Source: Polaromonas sp. 39-63-25
GTDB lineage: Bacteria > Pseudomonadota > Gammaproteobacteria > Burkholderiales > Burkholderiaceae_C
Length of the DNA: 64,000 nt
Direction of reading: 5' to 3'
NCBI RefSeq assembly: GCF_002278925.1
Contig: NZ_NCJH01000006.1
Location: forward strand, 186,001 to 250,000
The notes under the pieces are model-generated. The model saw only the letters and a list, made by a program, of their open reading frames with translations. It did no database searches and was not told the DNA's origin. Position 1 is the stretch's first letter. Each line of letters starts with the position of its first letter. Below, one piece after another: positions 10,507 through 18,226 of the stretch. The translations under genes were made by a program, and so were the position numbers.

Positions 10507-10560
10507 GCTATTTTTTTGGGAGCATGTTGCGCTTGCCGGATAAGGGCCAACGGCCTTTTT
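10507..10560 (+). repeat. Repeat family A, copy 2; probable terminator of the glucan synthase gene
   Basis: The copy starts GCTATTTTTTTGGGAGCA, continues with a TTGCGC block and ends AAGGGCCAACGGCC followed by five T. AAGG-CC and GGCCTT can pair with a one-base bulge and a short AAC loop, so the end resembles a rho-independent terminator. It lies 19 bases after the stop of the preceding gene and before a convergent gene. Confidence 0.7.
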
Positions 10561-10615
10561 CATTCGCAGTGCTGGCGCGAGACGGACTTGTCACGCAGAC
10601 CACGCCGGAGCCGCT

Positions 10616-11077
10616 TTATTTGTAAATGCCGCAGCCAACGACCAGGTCGTCCATTTTCTCGACATACATGGATTTTTGCTGGACGACTTTGGTGATCGGG
10701 TTGGGCCATTTGAAATCGACCCAGCCATTGCCCTTGGTTTTCGCCAGGTCGACGTATTCCTTGACGAAATATTTGCCGTCGATGTCCTTGAGTTCGATCA
10801 GCGACTTGCCGACGAGCTTGGGATTGACGCCATGTGCCAGCATCTTTCCTTCCGTGTCAACGGTGGTCATGTAAAGGTCGCGATCCCTGAACGGGCCGTT
10901 CGGATTGCTGAATTCGGCGAAGGCCTTTTCCCTGCCGTTGGCTTTGATGTAGGCAATGGCTTTCTTGACGAGCGCGGTGGCTTCTGCGGCCGACCCCTGT
11001 TCGCCGGCAGCCATGGCCGTCATGTTGAAGCTCAGGGCCGCCAAACCGAACACAAGTACCTGGAGAAGTTTTTTCAT
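10616..11077 (-). CDS. Secreted single-Cache-domain protein
   Basis: The 153-residue product begins MKKLLQVLVFGLAALSFNM and has a signal peptide cleaved near MAAGEQ, so it is probably periplasmic. The rest matches a small Cache domain: a long helix (ATALVKKAIAYIKANGREKA), then FNPNGPFRDRDLYMTTVDTEG-like strands, with GKYFVKEYV and GNGWVDFKWPNP, the pattern common in Cache sensor domains that bind small ligands. There is no transmembrane or signalling domain, so it may act as a free binding protein. The start at 11077 has an AGGAAC ribosome-binding site; a longer upstream frame lacks a signal sequence at its own start. It is divergent from the ABC ATPase gene. Confidence 0.85.
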   Translation of the reverse strand: MKKLLQVLVFGLAALSFNMTAMAAGEQGSAAEATALVKKAIAYIKANGREKAFAEFSNPNGPFRDRDLYMTTVDTEGKMLAHGVNPKLVGKSLIELKDIDGKYFVKEYVDLAKTKGNGWVDFKWPNPITKVVQQKSMYVEKMDDLVVGCGIYK

Positions 11078-11288
11078 GATGACTGTTCCTTTATTTTCTG
11101 AATCCGGAATGCCGGATGAGCACGGCAGGCGCGCAGTGACGCGTGCCTTCATGCATAACGGCTGCGGGCAGGAAAAATGAAGGGCCGGGATCTTTTTTTT
11201 GCACAGCCCACCAACCCTGACCCGGCTGGCCTTTGGCACGCGCCGATGGAAACGGTGGTTGGCACCGGCATGCGGGCCATGGCGGATC

Positions 11289-11981
11289 ATGTCCAATACA
11301 GGCATGACACAGCCTGACCAGACGAATCGTCAAAGCCTTCCCTCCCCGCGTGCGGCGGCCTCCCCCATGGTTCTCCAGGCGGAAGGCCTGCGTTTTTGTT
11401 ATCCCGAGCGCGAACTGTTCGCCGGCTTGTCGGTTGCCATTTCACCGGGCGTCACCTTCGTGCATGGCGGCGACGGGCGTGGCAAGACCACGCTGCTGCG
11501 TCTGCTGGCAGGGCAACTACCGGCTGCAGCAGGCTCCTTGAAGATCAACAGCGTGTCCCTGCAGGATCAGGCTGCGGACTACCGCCGGCAGGTGTTCTGG
11601 ACAGAGCCACGCACGGAGGCATTCGACCAGATGACACCGGCGCACTACTTCGATGTGCAGCGCCGAGCCTATGCCGGCTTTGACGATGGCGTGCTGGCCA
11701 CCTGTGTGGACGGCCTGGCGCTGGCGCCGGAGCTGACCAAGCAGATTTTCATGTTGTCTACCGGCTCAAAGCGCAAGGTCTGGCTGGCGGCGGCCTTTGC
11801 CTCGGGTGCGGCACTCACCCTGCTGGACATGCCGTTTGCCGCGCTGGACAAGGCGTCGATCGGTTTTGTTCTGGCACTGCTGGAAGATGCCGCAGCCCAC
11901 CCCCTGCGCGCCTTCGTGGTCGCTGACTATGCGGCACCGGCCGGTGTGCCGCTGGCGGGTGTTATCGACCTGGGTGACTAG
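11289..11981 (+). CDS. ABC-type ATPase domain protein with degenerate catalytic residues
   Basis: This 230-residue protein has the ABC ATPase layout. Walker A is GGDGRGKT at residues 60-67. The signature is degenerate (LSTGSKRK instead of LSGGQ) at about 157-164. Walker B ends LTLLDMPFAALD, where the catalytic Glu after Asp180 is replaced by Met181. The position of the switch histidine reads VVADYAAP, so that His is also missing. ATP binding is plausible, but normal hydrolysis is doubtful. No permease or binding-protein gene is adjacent; the nearest neighbour upstream is the divergent Cache protein. It ends 20 bases inside the convergent DTW gene. The start was set at ATG 11289. CcmA-like or regulatory ABC proteins are alternatives. 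Confidence 0.75.
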   Translation: MSNTGMTQPDQTNRQSLPSPRAAASPMVLQAEGLRFCYPERELFAGLSVAISPGVTFVHGGDGRGKTTLLRLLAGQLPAAAGSLKINSVSLQDQAADYRRQVFWTEPRTEAFDQMTPAHYFDVQRRAYAGFDDGVLATCVDGLALAPELTKQIFMLSTGSKRKVWLAAAFASGAALTLLDMPFAALDKASIGFVLALLEDAAAHPLRAFVVADYAAPAGVPLAGVIDLGD

Positions 11982-12621
11982 AAAGGTAGCCGAGCTGCTG
12001 CGCCACGAAACCGTCAAAGGCCGTCAACAGCGGTTCAAACTTCTCGGCATCGCCTTCAAGCTGCGCCAGCGCCGCACAGGTTGCCTCCAGCGTCGACAGC
12101 TGGTCGGGCCGGTGCGCTTCGCGGATGCTGTAACGCGACGGCGGCAAGCCCTGCAGCGACAGGCGCGGCAAGGCCTGCAGCGGCGGGCTGAGGTAAAGCA
12201 TCTTGCGGCTCTTGCGCCAGGTGCCGTCGAGCACGATCAGGCGCAGCCTGGCGGGCTCGCGCAGCCACCCGGCCGGCAAGGCGGGCGGGGCCGGTTCGCC
12301 CAGCGCCTGATCCTGCGGCATGTCCGGGTACAAAAGAAGGTTGTGCCGGGGAGTGCCCGCCACGGCCCCGGCCGCCTCGAAAGGTGCTGCCAACAGGGCC
12401 GCGTCGGCAAACCCCTCGCCCGTCACCAGGCGGCTGCGCGGCAGGCTCAGGTGCAGCAGCCGCGCGCTGCCCTTGGGGTGATCGACCTCCAGCGGGTGCT
12501 GCAGGATCAGCACCTCGACCTCATGCGCCACCGGCGTGACCCAGGCACAGATGCAGGCGCTTTGCGGACGCAGGCAGACTGCACAATCCGGGCGGCAGGG
12601 CGGCGATGCATTCACTATCAA
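11962..12621 (-). CDS. DTW-domain protein, probable tRNA-uridine aminocarboxypropyltransferase
   Basis: DTW proteins (TapT/YfiP in E. coli) transfer the 3-amino-3-carboxypropyl group of S-adenosylmethionine to uridine 47 of some tRNAs. The hallmark DxTW appears as LDGTWRKSRKM in the middle of the 219-residue product. The N-terminus has four clustered cysteines (CRPDCAVCLRPQSACIC), probably a zinc site. The conserved C-terminal stretch SRYSIREAHRPDQLSTLEA is present. The only start codons are TTG 12621 and GTG 12615, and the TTG lies inside repeat family A copy 3, so the repeat overlaps the translation start. The 3' end overlaps the ABC ATPase gene by 20 bases, convergently. Confidence 0.88.
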   Translation of the reverse strand: MIVNASPPCRPDCAVCLRPQSACICAWVTPVAHEVEVLILQHPLEVDHPKGSARLLHLSLPRSRLVTGEGFADAALLAAPFEAAGAVAGTPRHNLLLYPDMPQDQALGEPAPPALPAGWLREPARLRLIVLDGTWRKSRKMLYLSPPLQALPRLSLQGLPPSRYSIREAHRPDQLSTLEATCAALAQLEGDAEKFEPLLTAFDGFVAQQLGYLSSHPGR

Positions 12622-12668
12622 ATCAATAGCACTTTGCGCAGTCTATGAAAGGGCTGGAGGCCAAAATG
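12614..12668 (+). repeat. Repeat family A, copy 3, over the start of the DTW gene
   Basis: Reads ACTATCAAATCAATAGC, then TTTGCGC, then AAAGGGCTGGAGGCCAAAA. It is the variant whose tail ends in A rather than T. It occupies the start-codon and leader region of the leftward DTW gene. Confidence 0.75.
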
Positions 12669-12690
12669 GTTAAAAAAGATCCGGCCCGAC

Positions 12691-13878
12691 TCAGGGGCCC
12701 AGAAACTCACCCAGGGGCTTGAGGTCGTCCACCCGGTCGCAGACCGACTTGACCATCATCATGATGGGAACGCCCAGCAGCAGTCCCCACACGCCCCAGA
12801 GCCAGCCCCAGGCCAGAAGGCCGACAAAAACCGCCACCGGGCTCAGGCGGCTGGCCCGGCTGGTGAGCCAGGGCGTGACCAGGTTGCCGACGATGGTGTG
12901 GATGACCAGCGAGGCGCCGCCGACCACCAGCGCCATGTTCAGCGTGCCGAACTGCAGGAAACCGACCAGCGCCGTGGCGGCCGCGGTGATCAGCGAGCCC
13001 ACATAAGGCACGAAGTTGAGCACGAAGGCGACAATGCCCCAGACCGCCGCATTCTCCAGTCCGATGGCCAGCAGGGCCAGCCAGGTCAGCACCCCGACCA
13101 GCGCGCTGGTGAGCAGTTGCACCTGCAGGTAGCGCTGGATCTGGCCGGTGATTTCATGCAGGGCCTGCAGCGTCACTTTTTTCTTGCTGAAGCTGGGGCC
13201 GGCCAGCTTGAGCAGCTTGCGCCGGAAGCTGTCGCCCGAGAGCAGCAGGAAGTAGGTCAGGAAAATGACCGCAACGGCCTGACCGACCAGCGTGACCAGG
13301 CCGATGGTGCCGGTCCAGAGATAGTCCTTGACGTTGAAACTTGCCCGCTCGACCACCACCCGCATGGCGCCACGGGTGTTGCCCGGTCTGGCGCCTTCCT
13401 GGGTGGCCTGCTCGATTTGCGATGCGGCTTTCTGCACGCTGTCCAGGGTGCTGTCCGCACCTCCGGCCTTGACCTTCATGGCGTTGCGGAATTTTTGCGC
13501 GGCCACCGGCAGCGACTCCACCAGTTGCGCCGCGTTGTCCCTGAGGGACCAGGTGGTCGAGGCGATGGCACCGAAAATCGCCAGCAGCAGCACGGCAGAA
13601 CTGAGCCAGCGCGGCACACGCTTGAGTTCCAGCCAGTTGACCACCGGCGAGAGCGCATAACTGGCCAACACGCCGAGCATCACCGGAATGAACACTGCCT
13701 TGGCCCAGTGCAGCACGAACAAAATGGCCAGGCCGGCAAGCACCATCAGCGACATGTTGCGGATGTCCACCGGCATGTGCAGCAGCAGGCGATCCGGCTC
13801 CGGGAAGGTCGTCACCTCGGGATCGGCAGGCGCCGCAGGTTCTGCCGGCAGTATTTCGGGCACGTGTTCTTCGCTCAT
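12691..13878 (-). CDS. AI-2E family transporter-like membrane protein (PF01594 type)
   Basis: The 395-residue product has the family's usual layout: two early helices (MSLMVLAGLAILFVLHW and VFIPVMLGVLASYALSPVV), a third after a short gap, a soluble central region of about 100 residues, then four to five helices including the conserved NFVPYVGSLI stretch and the C-terminal GLLLGVPIMMMVK. The family includes PerM, YdiK and TqsA, with proposed roles in export of signals or in ion transport; the substrate here cannot be told. The start at 13878 is preceded by AAGGAACACC; an upstream in-frame start lacks such a site. The first 45 residues are a Pro/Glu-rich cytoplasmic head. Confidence 0.87.
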   Translation of the reverse strand: MSEEHVPEILPAEPAAPADPEVTTFPEPDRLLLHMPVDIRNMSLMVLAGLAILFVLHWAKAVFIPVMLGVLASYALSPVVNWLELKRVPRWLSSAVLLLAIFGAIASTTWSLRDNAAQLVESLPVAAQKFRNAMKVKAGGADSTLDSVQKAASQIEQATQEGARPGNTRGAMRVVVERASFNVKDYLWTGTIGLVTLVGQAVAVIFLTYFLLLSGDSFRRKLLKLAGPSFSKKKVTLQALHEITGQIQRYLQVQLLTSALVGVLTWLALLAIGLENAAVWGIVAFVLNFVPYVGSLITAAATALVGFLQFGTLNMALVVGGASLVIHTIVGNLVTPWLTSRASRLSPVAVFVGLLAWGWLWGVWGLLLGVPIMMMVKSVCDRVDDLKPLGEFLGP

Positions 13879-14036
13879 TGGTGTTCCTTGTGGGGCGCTC
13901 CGCGGGGTGTCACTGGCAAAACCGCCCTGGGACGAAGTCTCCATTCCTGTACCGGCCCCATTTCACCGCGGCAGGCGGGCGGGCGGTGCAGGACGCCGTC
14001 GCCAGAACAGGTAGGGTTTCAAGCCAGGTGGGGTGC

Positions 14037-14783
14037 TCAAGCGGCGATGGCCTCGCGCACCGCGCTGAGCTGGCGCCGCGACACCGCCAGCAACTCGTCG
14101 ATGCCGTTGAGCCGCACGGCCCAGCCCTCCCCTTCTTCGGGATCAAAGTGTTTTTCAAGCGCGCGCACCGCGCGGCGGGCCACCAGCGCGTTACGGTGGA
14201 TGCGCATGAACTGCTGGGGGTATTTTTCCTCCAGTTCGTTGAGGCTGCCGTCGAGGATGTAGCTTTTGCCCGCCGTGCGCACCGTGATGTACTTGAGTTC
14301 GGCCTTGAGGTACAGCACCTCGGCCAGCGGCACACGCTCGGTCCGGCCGCGGTCCTGGATGATCAGAAAATCACCATTCGAATCGGCCTCCAGCCCTTTA
14401 CCCGTATGCGCAAGCCGCTCTACTTTTTGTAGCGCCTGCTGCAGGCGCTCGAGCCGCACGGGCTTGGTCAGGTAGTCCACCGCCTCGAGATCGAAGGCCT
14501 GCACCGCGTGTTCGGAATGCGCGGTGACAAACACCACCGCCGGCGGCTGCGGCAAACGGGCAATGGTCTGCGCCAGGGCGATGCCGTCGGCGCCGGGCAT
14601 GCGGATGTCGAGCAGGACCACATCAAAGGTTTCGCGGCGCAGCGCGTCCATGGCCTGCGCCGCATGCGCGGCTTCGGCGGCCACGCAGGCGGGCGGCGCC
14701 GTGCAGTCGCCCAGCAGCGTGCGCAGGCGCGAACGCGCCAGCGCCTCGTCATCCACAATCAGCGCCCTCAACTTGCCTGTCAT
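14037..14783 (-). CDS. algR: LytTR response regulator, AlgR-like
   Basis: A 248-residue two-component regulator. The receiver domain has the acidic pair VDDE at residues 10-13, the phospho-acceptor Asp59 in VVLLDIRMPG, the Thr in VFVTAHSEHA and the Lys in YLTKPVRLERL. After a linker comes a LytTR DNA-binding domain (ILDGSLNELEEKYPQQFMRIHRNALV is characteristic). AlgR-type regulators control motility, pilus and envelope genes in relatives; the target here is unknown. Its start overlaps the stop of the kinase gene by four bases (ATGA), so the two are co-transcribed. The symbol is by resemblance. Confidence 0.9.
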   Translation of the reverse strand: MTGKLRALIVDDEALARSRLRTLLGDCTAPPACVAAEAAHAAQAMDALRRETFDVVLLDIRMPGADGIALAQTIARLPQPPAVVFVTAHSEHAVQAFDLEAVDYLTKPVRLERLQQALQKVERLAHTGKGLEADSNGDFLIIQDRGRTERVPLAEVLYLKAELKYITVRTAGKSYILDGSLNELEEKYPQQFMRIHRNALVARRAVRALEKHFDPEEGEGWAVRLNGIDELLAVSRRQLSAVREAIAA

Positions 14784-15841
14784 AGCGGAATCTCCAGCCT
14801 CACTTGAAAAACACCGTCCTTGAACACGGTCTTGAATTGCGCCTGCACATCATGCAGCAGCGCCAGGCGCTCGCGCACATTGGCCAGCGCCAGCCCGTGC
14901 CCCCGCTCGCCGACGCCGGCCGGGGTGGAATTGGTCACCTTGAGCACCACCACGCCGCCGCGCCGTTCGGTGGTGATCTTGATCTGCGCGCCCTGGGCGC
15001 TGGGCTCCACGCCGTGGCGCACCGCATTTTCCACCAGCGGCTGCAGCAGCAGCGGCGGCAATTTGGCCGGGTCGGCCCCGGGGTCCAGACTCCACTGCAC
15101 CTGCAGGCGCTCGCCAAAACGGATCTGCTCGATGGCCAGGTAACGCTGCGCCAGTGCAATTTCCTGCCCCAGCGTGACCGACTCGGTCTGGTCGGCCAGC
15201 GCATGGCGAAACAGCTCGCTGAGGTCTTCCAGCACGGCTTCGGCCTTGGCCGGTTCAGCGCGCACCAGGGCGATGGCGCTGTTGAGCGTGTTGAACAGGA
15301 AATGCGGCCGGATGCGCGACTGCAGCTCGGCCAGGCGCGCCGCCGTGGCCGCCGGTGTGCGCGCCTTGGCGCGCCAGACCAGCCCGGCCACCAGCACCGC
15401 CGACAGCAGGGCGCCGGCCGCAGCGCTGGCCCACCAGGGCGCCGGATCAAGCAGGTTCAGCAGCACCAGCAGGCCGCAGCCATACAGGCCCGCCAGCGCG
15501 CCAAGCGACACGCCAGCCATCCACTGCTGCGCCGTGCCCAGCCGGGCCAGCCGCCCCTTGAGCACACAGGCGGCGATCAGCCAGGCCAGCGTGGCGGGCA
15601 ACACGCCGCCGGTCAGCAGCGAAAAACGCAGCAGCCAGTCGACAAAGACGCCGGCGCCGAACATCGCGCCGACGCCCACCACCGCCTCGACAAACAACAC
15701 GGCGCGCAGCACCACACCGACATTGCAGGCGTCAAACACATTGACACGGGGCGGCAGGGGCGCAGGCGCATCCCCGGGCTGGCTGTAACCACCCAGCACG
15801 GTCGACTCGCCGAAGGACGAAAGGTCGGGCTTGAACTGCAT
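14780..15841 (-). CDS. algZ: LytS/AlgZ-type sensor histidine kinase
   Basis: The 353-residue membrane kinase has about four hydrophobic helices at residues 40-160, followed by the His_kinase (PF06580) core. The phospho-accepting His lies in RIRPHFLFNTLNSAIAL, the conserved box of the LytS/AlgZ class. The ATP-binding part follows with LLLQPLVENAVRHGVE (N box) and GHGLALANVRERL (G box). There is no large extracellular sensing domain, so it probably senses through its membrane part. It is the first gene of the leftward operon with algR. Its promoter region faces argH across 222 bases. Confidence 0.9.
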   Translation of the reverse strand: MQFKPDLSSFGESTVLGGYSQPGDAPAPLPPRVNVFDACNVGVVLRAVLFVEAVVGVGAMFGAGVFVDWLLRFSLLTGGVLPATLAWLIAACVLKGRLARLGTAQQWMAGVSLGALAGLYGCGLLVLLNLLDPAPWWASAAAGALLSAVLVAGLVWRAKARTPAATAARLAELQSRIRPHFLFNTLNSAIALVRAEPAKAEAVLEDLSELFRHALADQTESVTLGQEIALAQRYLAIEQIRFGERLQVQWSLDPGADPAKLPPLLLQPLVENAVRHGVEPSAQGAQIKITTERRGGVVVLKVTNSTPAGVGERGHGLALANVRERLALLHDVQAQFKTVFKDGVFQVRLEIPL

Positions 15842-15909
15842 GAAAAAGGCTCGCTTGTTCCGTGTCCGGTTCTGCGCGCGGGCCGGCCCGGAGGTCCCGG
15901 GCGCCCCGC

Positions 15910-15940
15910 TTGACGGGGCTTTCCTGCACGCAGATAAAAT
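15910..15940 (+). promoter_or_regulatory. Possible promoter of argH
   Basis: TTGACG at 15910-15915 and TAAAAT at 15935-15940 resemble -35 and -10 elements, but the 19-base spacer is long. The -35 also sits inside a GC-rich hairpin. Moderate to weak support. Confidence 0.35.
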
Positions 15941-16063
15941 CAGGCCCTAGTATTGCACCGGCAACCCGCTTGAAACCGGCGTCAAACCCGTACTTCCCCC
16001 AATAATGTTGTCGCCGCGACACGCCATCGCTGCCGCCAGACGGTCCTCCACAGAAAGCCTCCC

Positions 16064-17385
16064 GTGAGCCAACTCGACAAAAAATCCCAAGCCTGGTCCG
16101 CCCTGTTCTCGGAACCCATGAGCGACCTGGTCAAGCGTTACACCGCCAGCGTGTTTTTTGACAAGCGGCTGGCTCAAGCCGACATCACCGGTTCGCTGGC
16201 GCACGCCGAGATGCTGGCCGCGCAAAAAATCCTCGGCGCCGCCGACCATGCGGCCATCCAGAAAGGCATGGCGCAGATCACAGCCGAAATCGAATCCGGC
16301 GCCTTTGAATGGAAGCTGGACCTCGAAGACGTGCACCTCAATATCGAAGCGCGCCTGACCCAGCTCGTCGGCGACGCCGGCAAACGCCTGCACACCGGCC
16401 GCTCTCGCAACGACCAGGTCGCCACCGACGTGCGCCTGTGGCTGCGCGGCGAGATCGACCTGATTGATGCGCTGCTGACCGACCTGCAAAAGGCGCTGGT
16501 CGATATTGCCGAGAAAAACGTCGAGGTCATCCTGCCCGGTTTCACGCATCTGCAGGTGGCGCAGCCGGTGAGCTTTGGCCACCACATGCTGGCCTACGTG
16601 GAGATGTTTGCGCGCGACGCCGAGCGCCTGCAGGACGTGCGCAAACGCGTGAACCGCCTGCCGCTGGGCGCCGCCGCACTGGCCGGCACCAGCTACCCGC
16701 TGGACCGCGAACGTGTCGCCACCACCTTGGGCATGGTCGATGAAAAGGGCCAGCCGCAGGTCTGCCAGAACAGCCTGGACGCGGTCAGCGACCGCGACTT
16801 CGCGATTGAATTCACGGCCGCCGCCTCGCTGGCCATGGTCCACATCAGCCGCATGAGCGAGGAGCTGATTCTGTGGATGAGCCAGAACTTCGGCTTCATT
16901 GAAATTGCCGACCGCTTCACCACCGGCTCGTCCATCATGCCGCAGAAGAAAAACCCCGACGTGCCCGAACTCGCACGCGGCAAGACCGGCCGCGTGGTCG
17001 GCCACCTGATGGGTTTGATCACCCTGATGAAAGGCCAGCCGCTGGCCTACAACAAGGACAACCAGGAAGACAAGCCATGGAGCGCGCCGCCCTCAAGGGT
17101 TATGCCACCGCCACCGACCTGGCCGACTACATGGTCAAGAAGGGCCTGCCCTTCCGCGACGCGCACGAGGCCGTGGCCCATGCCGTCAAGGCAGCGATCT
17201 CGCATGCGGTGGATCTGTCCGAGTTGCCGCTGGCCGTGCTGCAGGAGTTCAATCCCAAGATCGAGAAAGACGTCTACGACGTGCTGAGCCTGCGCGGCTC
17301 GCTGAACGCCCGCAACACCCTGGGCGGCACGGCGCCGGTGCAGGTGCGGGCACAGATCGCGCGGCACCGGGCGCGGCTGGCCTAA
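16064..17385 (+). pseudogene. argH: Argininosuccinate lyase, interrupted by an internal deletion with frameshift
   Basis: ArgH splits argininosuccinate into arginine and fumarate, the last step of arginine synthesis. The first 337 residues, from GTG 16064, are a normal ArgH with [17 protein letters not shown] and the fumarase/aspartase signature [12 protein letters not shown]. After [11 protein letters not shown] the frame breaks near 17075. From ATG 17077 a second frame continues with [19 protein letters not shown] and the true ArgH C-terminus to 17385. The segment that should join them, roughly 25-33 codons by comparison with ArgH proteins I know, is absent, and its loss is not a multiple of three. 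The missing part contributes to the core helix bundle, so the product is probably inactive. A sequencing or assembly error is a real alternative. Confidence 0.88.
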
Positions 17386-17396
17386 GCTCCGGCTAA

Positions 17397-17433
17397 GGTG
17401 TCCTTTGTAGAGTCAAGAGCTGCAAAGGACACC
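17397..17433. repeat. Perfect 11-bp inverted repeat after argH
   Basis: GGTGTCCTTTG at 17397-17407 and its exact complement CAAAGGACACC at 17423-17433 flank a 15-base loop. It begins 12 bases after the argH stop and could form a hairpin in mRNA. It has no T-run, so it is not a standard intrinsic terminator. Confidence 0.6.
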
Positions 17434-17471
17434 ACCATGCGCTTACCGCCAAACTGCGATTCCATTCCAGC

Positions 17472-17560
17472 CAGGGCCGCGGAACCGGCTTCGCCGGGCC
17501 GCAGGCGCAGCGCCCCCTCGGGGGGCAGAGAGCTACACGCAGTGAGCGAACGTGGGGGCC
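17472..17560 (+). repeat. Repeat family B, copy 1
   Basis: About 90 bp containing a CCGGCTTCGCCGG hairpin, a GCCCCCTCGGGGGGC hairpin and the tail AGCTACACGCAGTGAGCG AACGTGGGGGCC. It ends seven bases before the start of the response regulator gene, so it forms the leader of that gene. Copies 2 and 3 are at 51158 and 61641. Confidence 0.75.
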
Positions 17561-17566
17561 CGCGCC

Positions 17567-18226
17567 ATGCGCCTGTTGCTGGTTGAAGACGACGCCATGA
17601 TCGGCGAGGCCGTGCTGGCGGTACTGCGATCCGCCCACTATGCCGTGGACTGGGTGCGTGATGGCGCCATGGCCGATACCGCCCTGCGCAGCGAGCACTA
17701 CGACCTGGTGCTGCTCGATCTGGGCCTGCCCAGACGCGACGGGCTCGAGGTCTTGCGCACACTGCGGGCGCGGCGCAACACCACACCGGTGCTGGTGGCC
17801 ACCGCGCGTGATGCGATCGGCGACCGCATCGCCGGGCTGGATGCCGGCGCCGACGACTATGTGGTCAAGCCTTATGACACCGACGAGCTGCTGGCCCGCA
17901 TACGCGCGCTGATACGCCGCAGCGCGGGCCGGGCCGAGCCGGCTTTTGAACACAGGGGCGTGAGCCTGAACCCCGCCACCCATGAAGCCAGCCTGAACGG
18001 CGAGCCGGTGTCACTGTCGGCGCGCGAATGGGCGGTGCTTGAGCCGCTGCTGGCACGGCCGGGCACGGTGCTGTCGCGCGCCCAGCTCGAGGAAAAATTG
18101 TTCAGCTGGAAGGACGATGTGAGCAGCAACGCGGTCGAGGTCTATATCCATGGCGTGCGCAAAAAACTCGGCAGCGACATCATCCAGACCGTGCGCGGCC
18201 TCGGCTACCTGGTACCCAAACAATGA
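17567..18226 (+). CDS. OmpR-family response regulator (QseB/TctD-like)
   Basis: A 219-residue two-component regulator with a receiver domain (acidic residues in LLVEDDAM, phospho-Asp51 in DLVLLDLGLP, Lys in VVKPYDTDELLARI) and a winged-helix DNA-binding domain of OmpR type (LSAREWAVLEPLLARPG and SNAVEVYIHGVRKKLG near the C-terminus). The ATG at 17567 is chosen because the longer reading would start within repeat family B. The stop overlaps the start of the kinase gene by four bases. The HtrA-family protease downstream suggests an envelope-stress connection, which is inference. Confidence 0.9.
   Translation: MRLLLVEDDAMIGEAVLAVLRSAHYAVDWVRDGAMADTALRSEHYDLVLLDLGLPRRDGLEVLRTLRARRNTTPVLVATARDAIGDRIAGLDAGADDYVVKPYDTDELLARIRALIRRSAGRAEPAFEHRGVSLNPATHEASLNGEPVSLSAREWAVLEPLLARPGTVLSRAQLEEKLFSWKDDVSSNAVEVYIHGVRKKLGSDIIQTVRGLGYLVPKQ

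Noticed and set aside
7698..10550. Another long minus-strand frame (about 950 codons) over the same gene
   Set aside because: Same reason; the plus-strand frame has clear GT84/GH94 motifs and the minus one has none.
17398..17586. A 62-codon plus-strand frame between argH and the response regulator
   Set aside because: It runs through the inverted repeat and all of repeat family B, so it is repeat-derived and not a credible gene.
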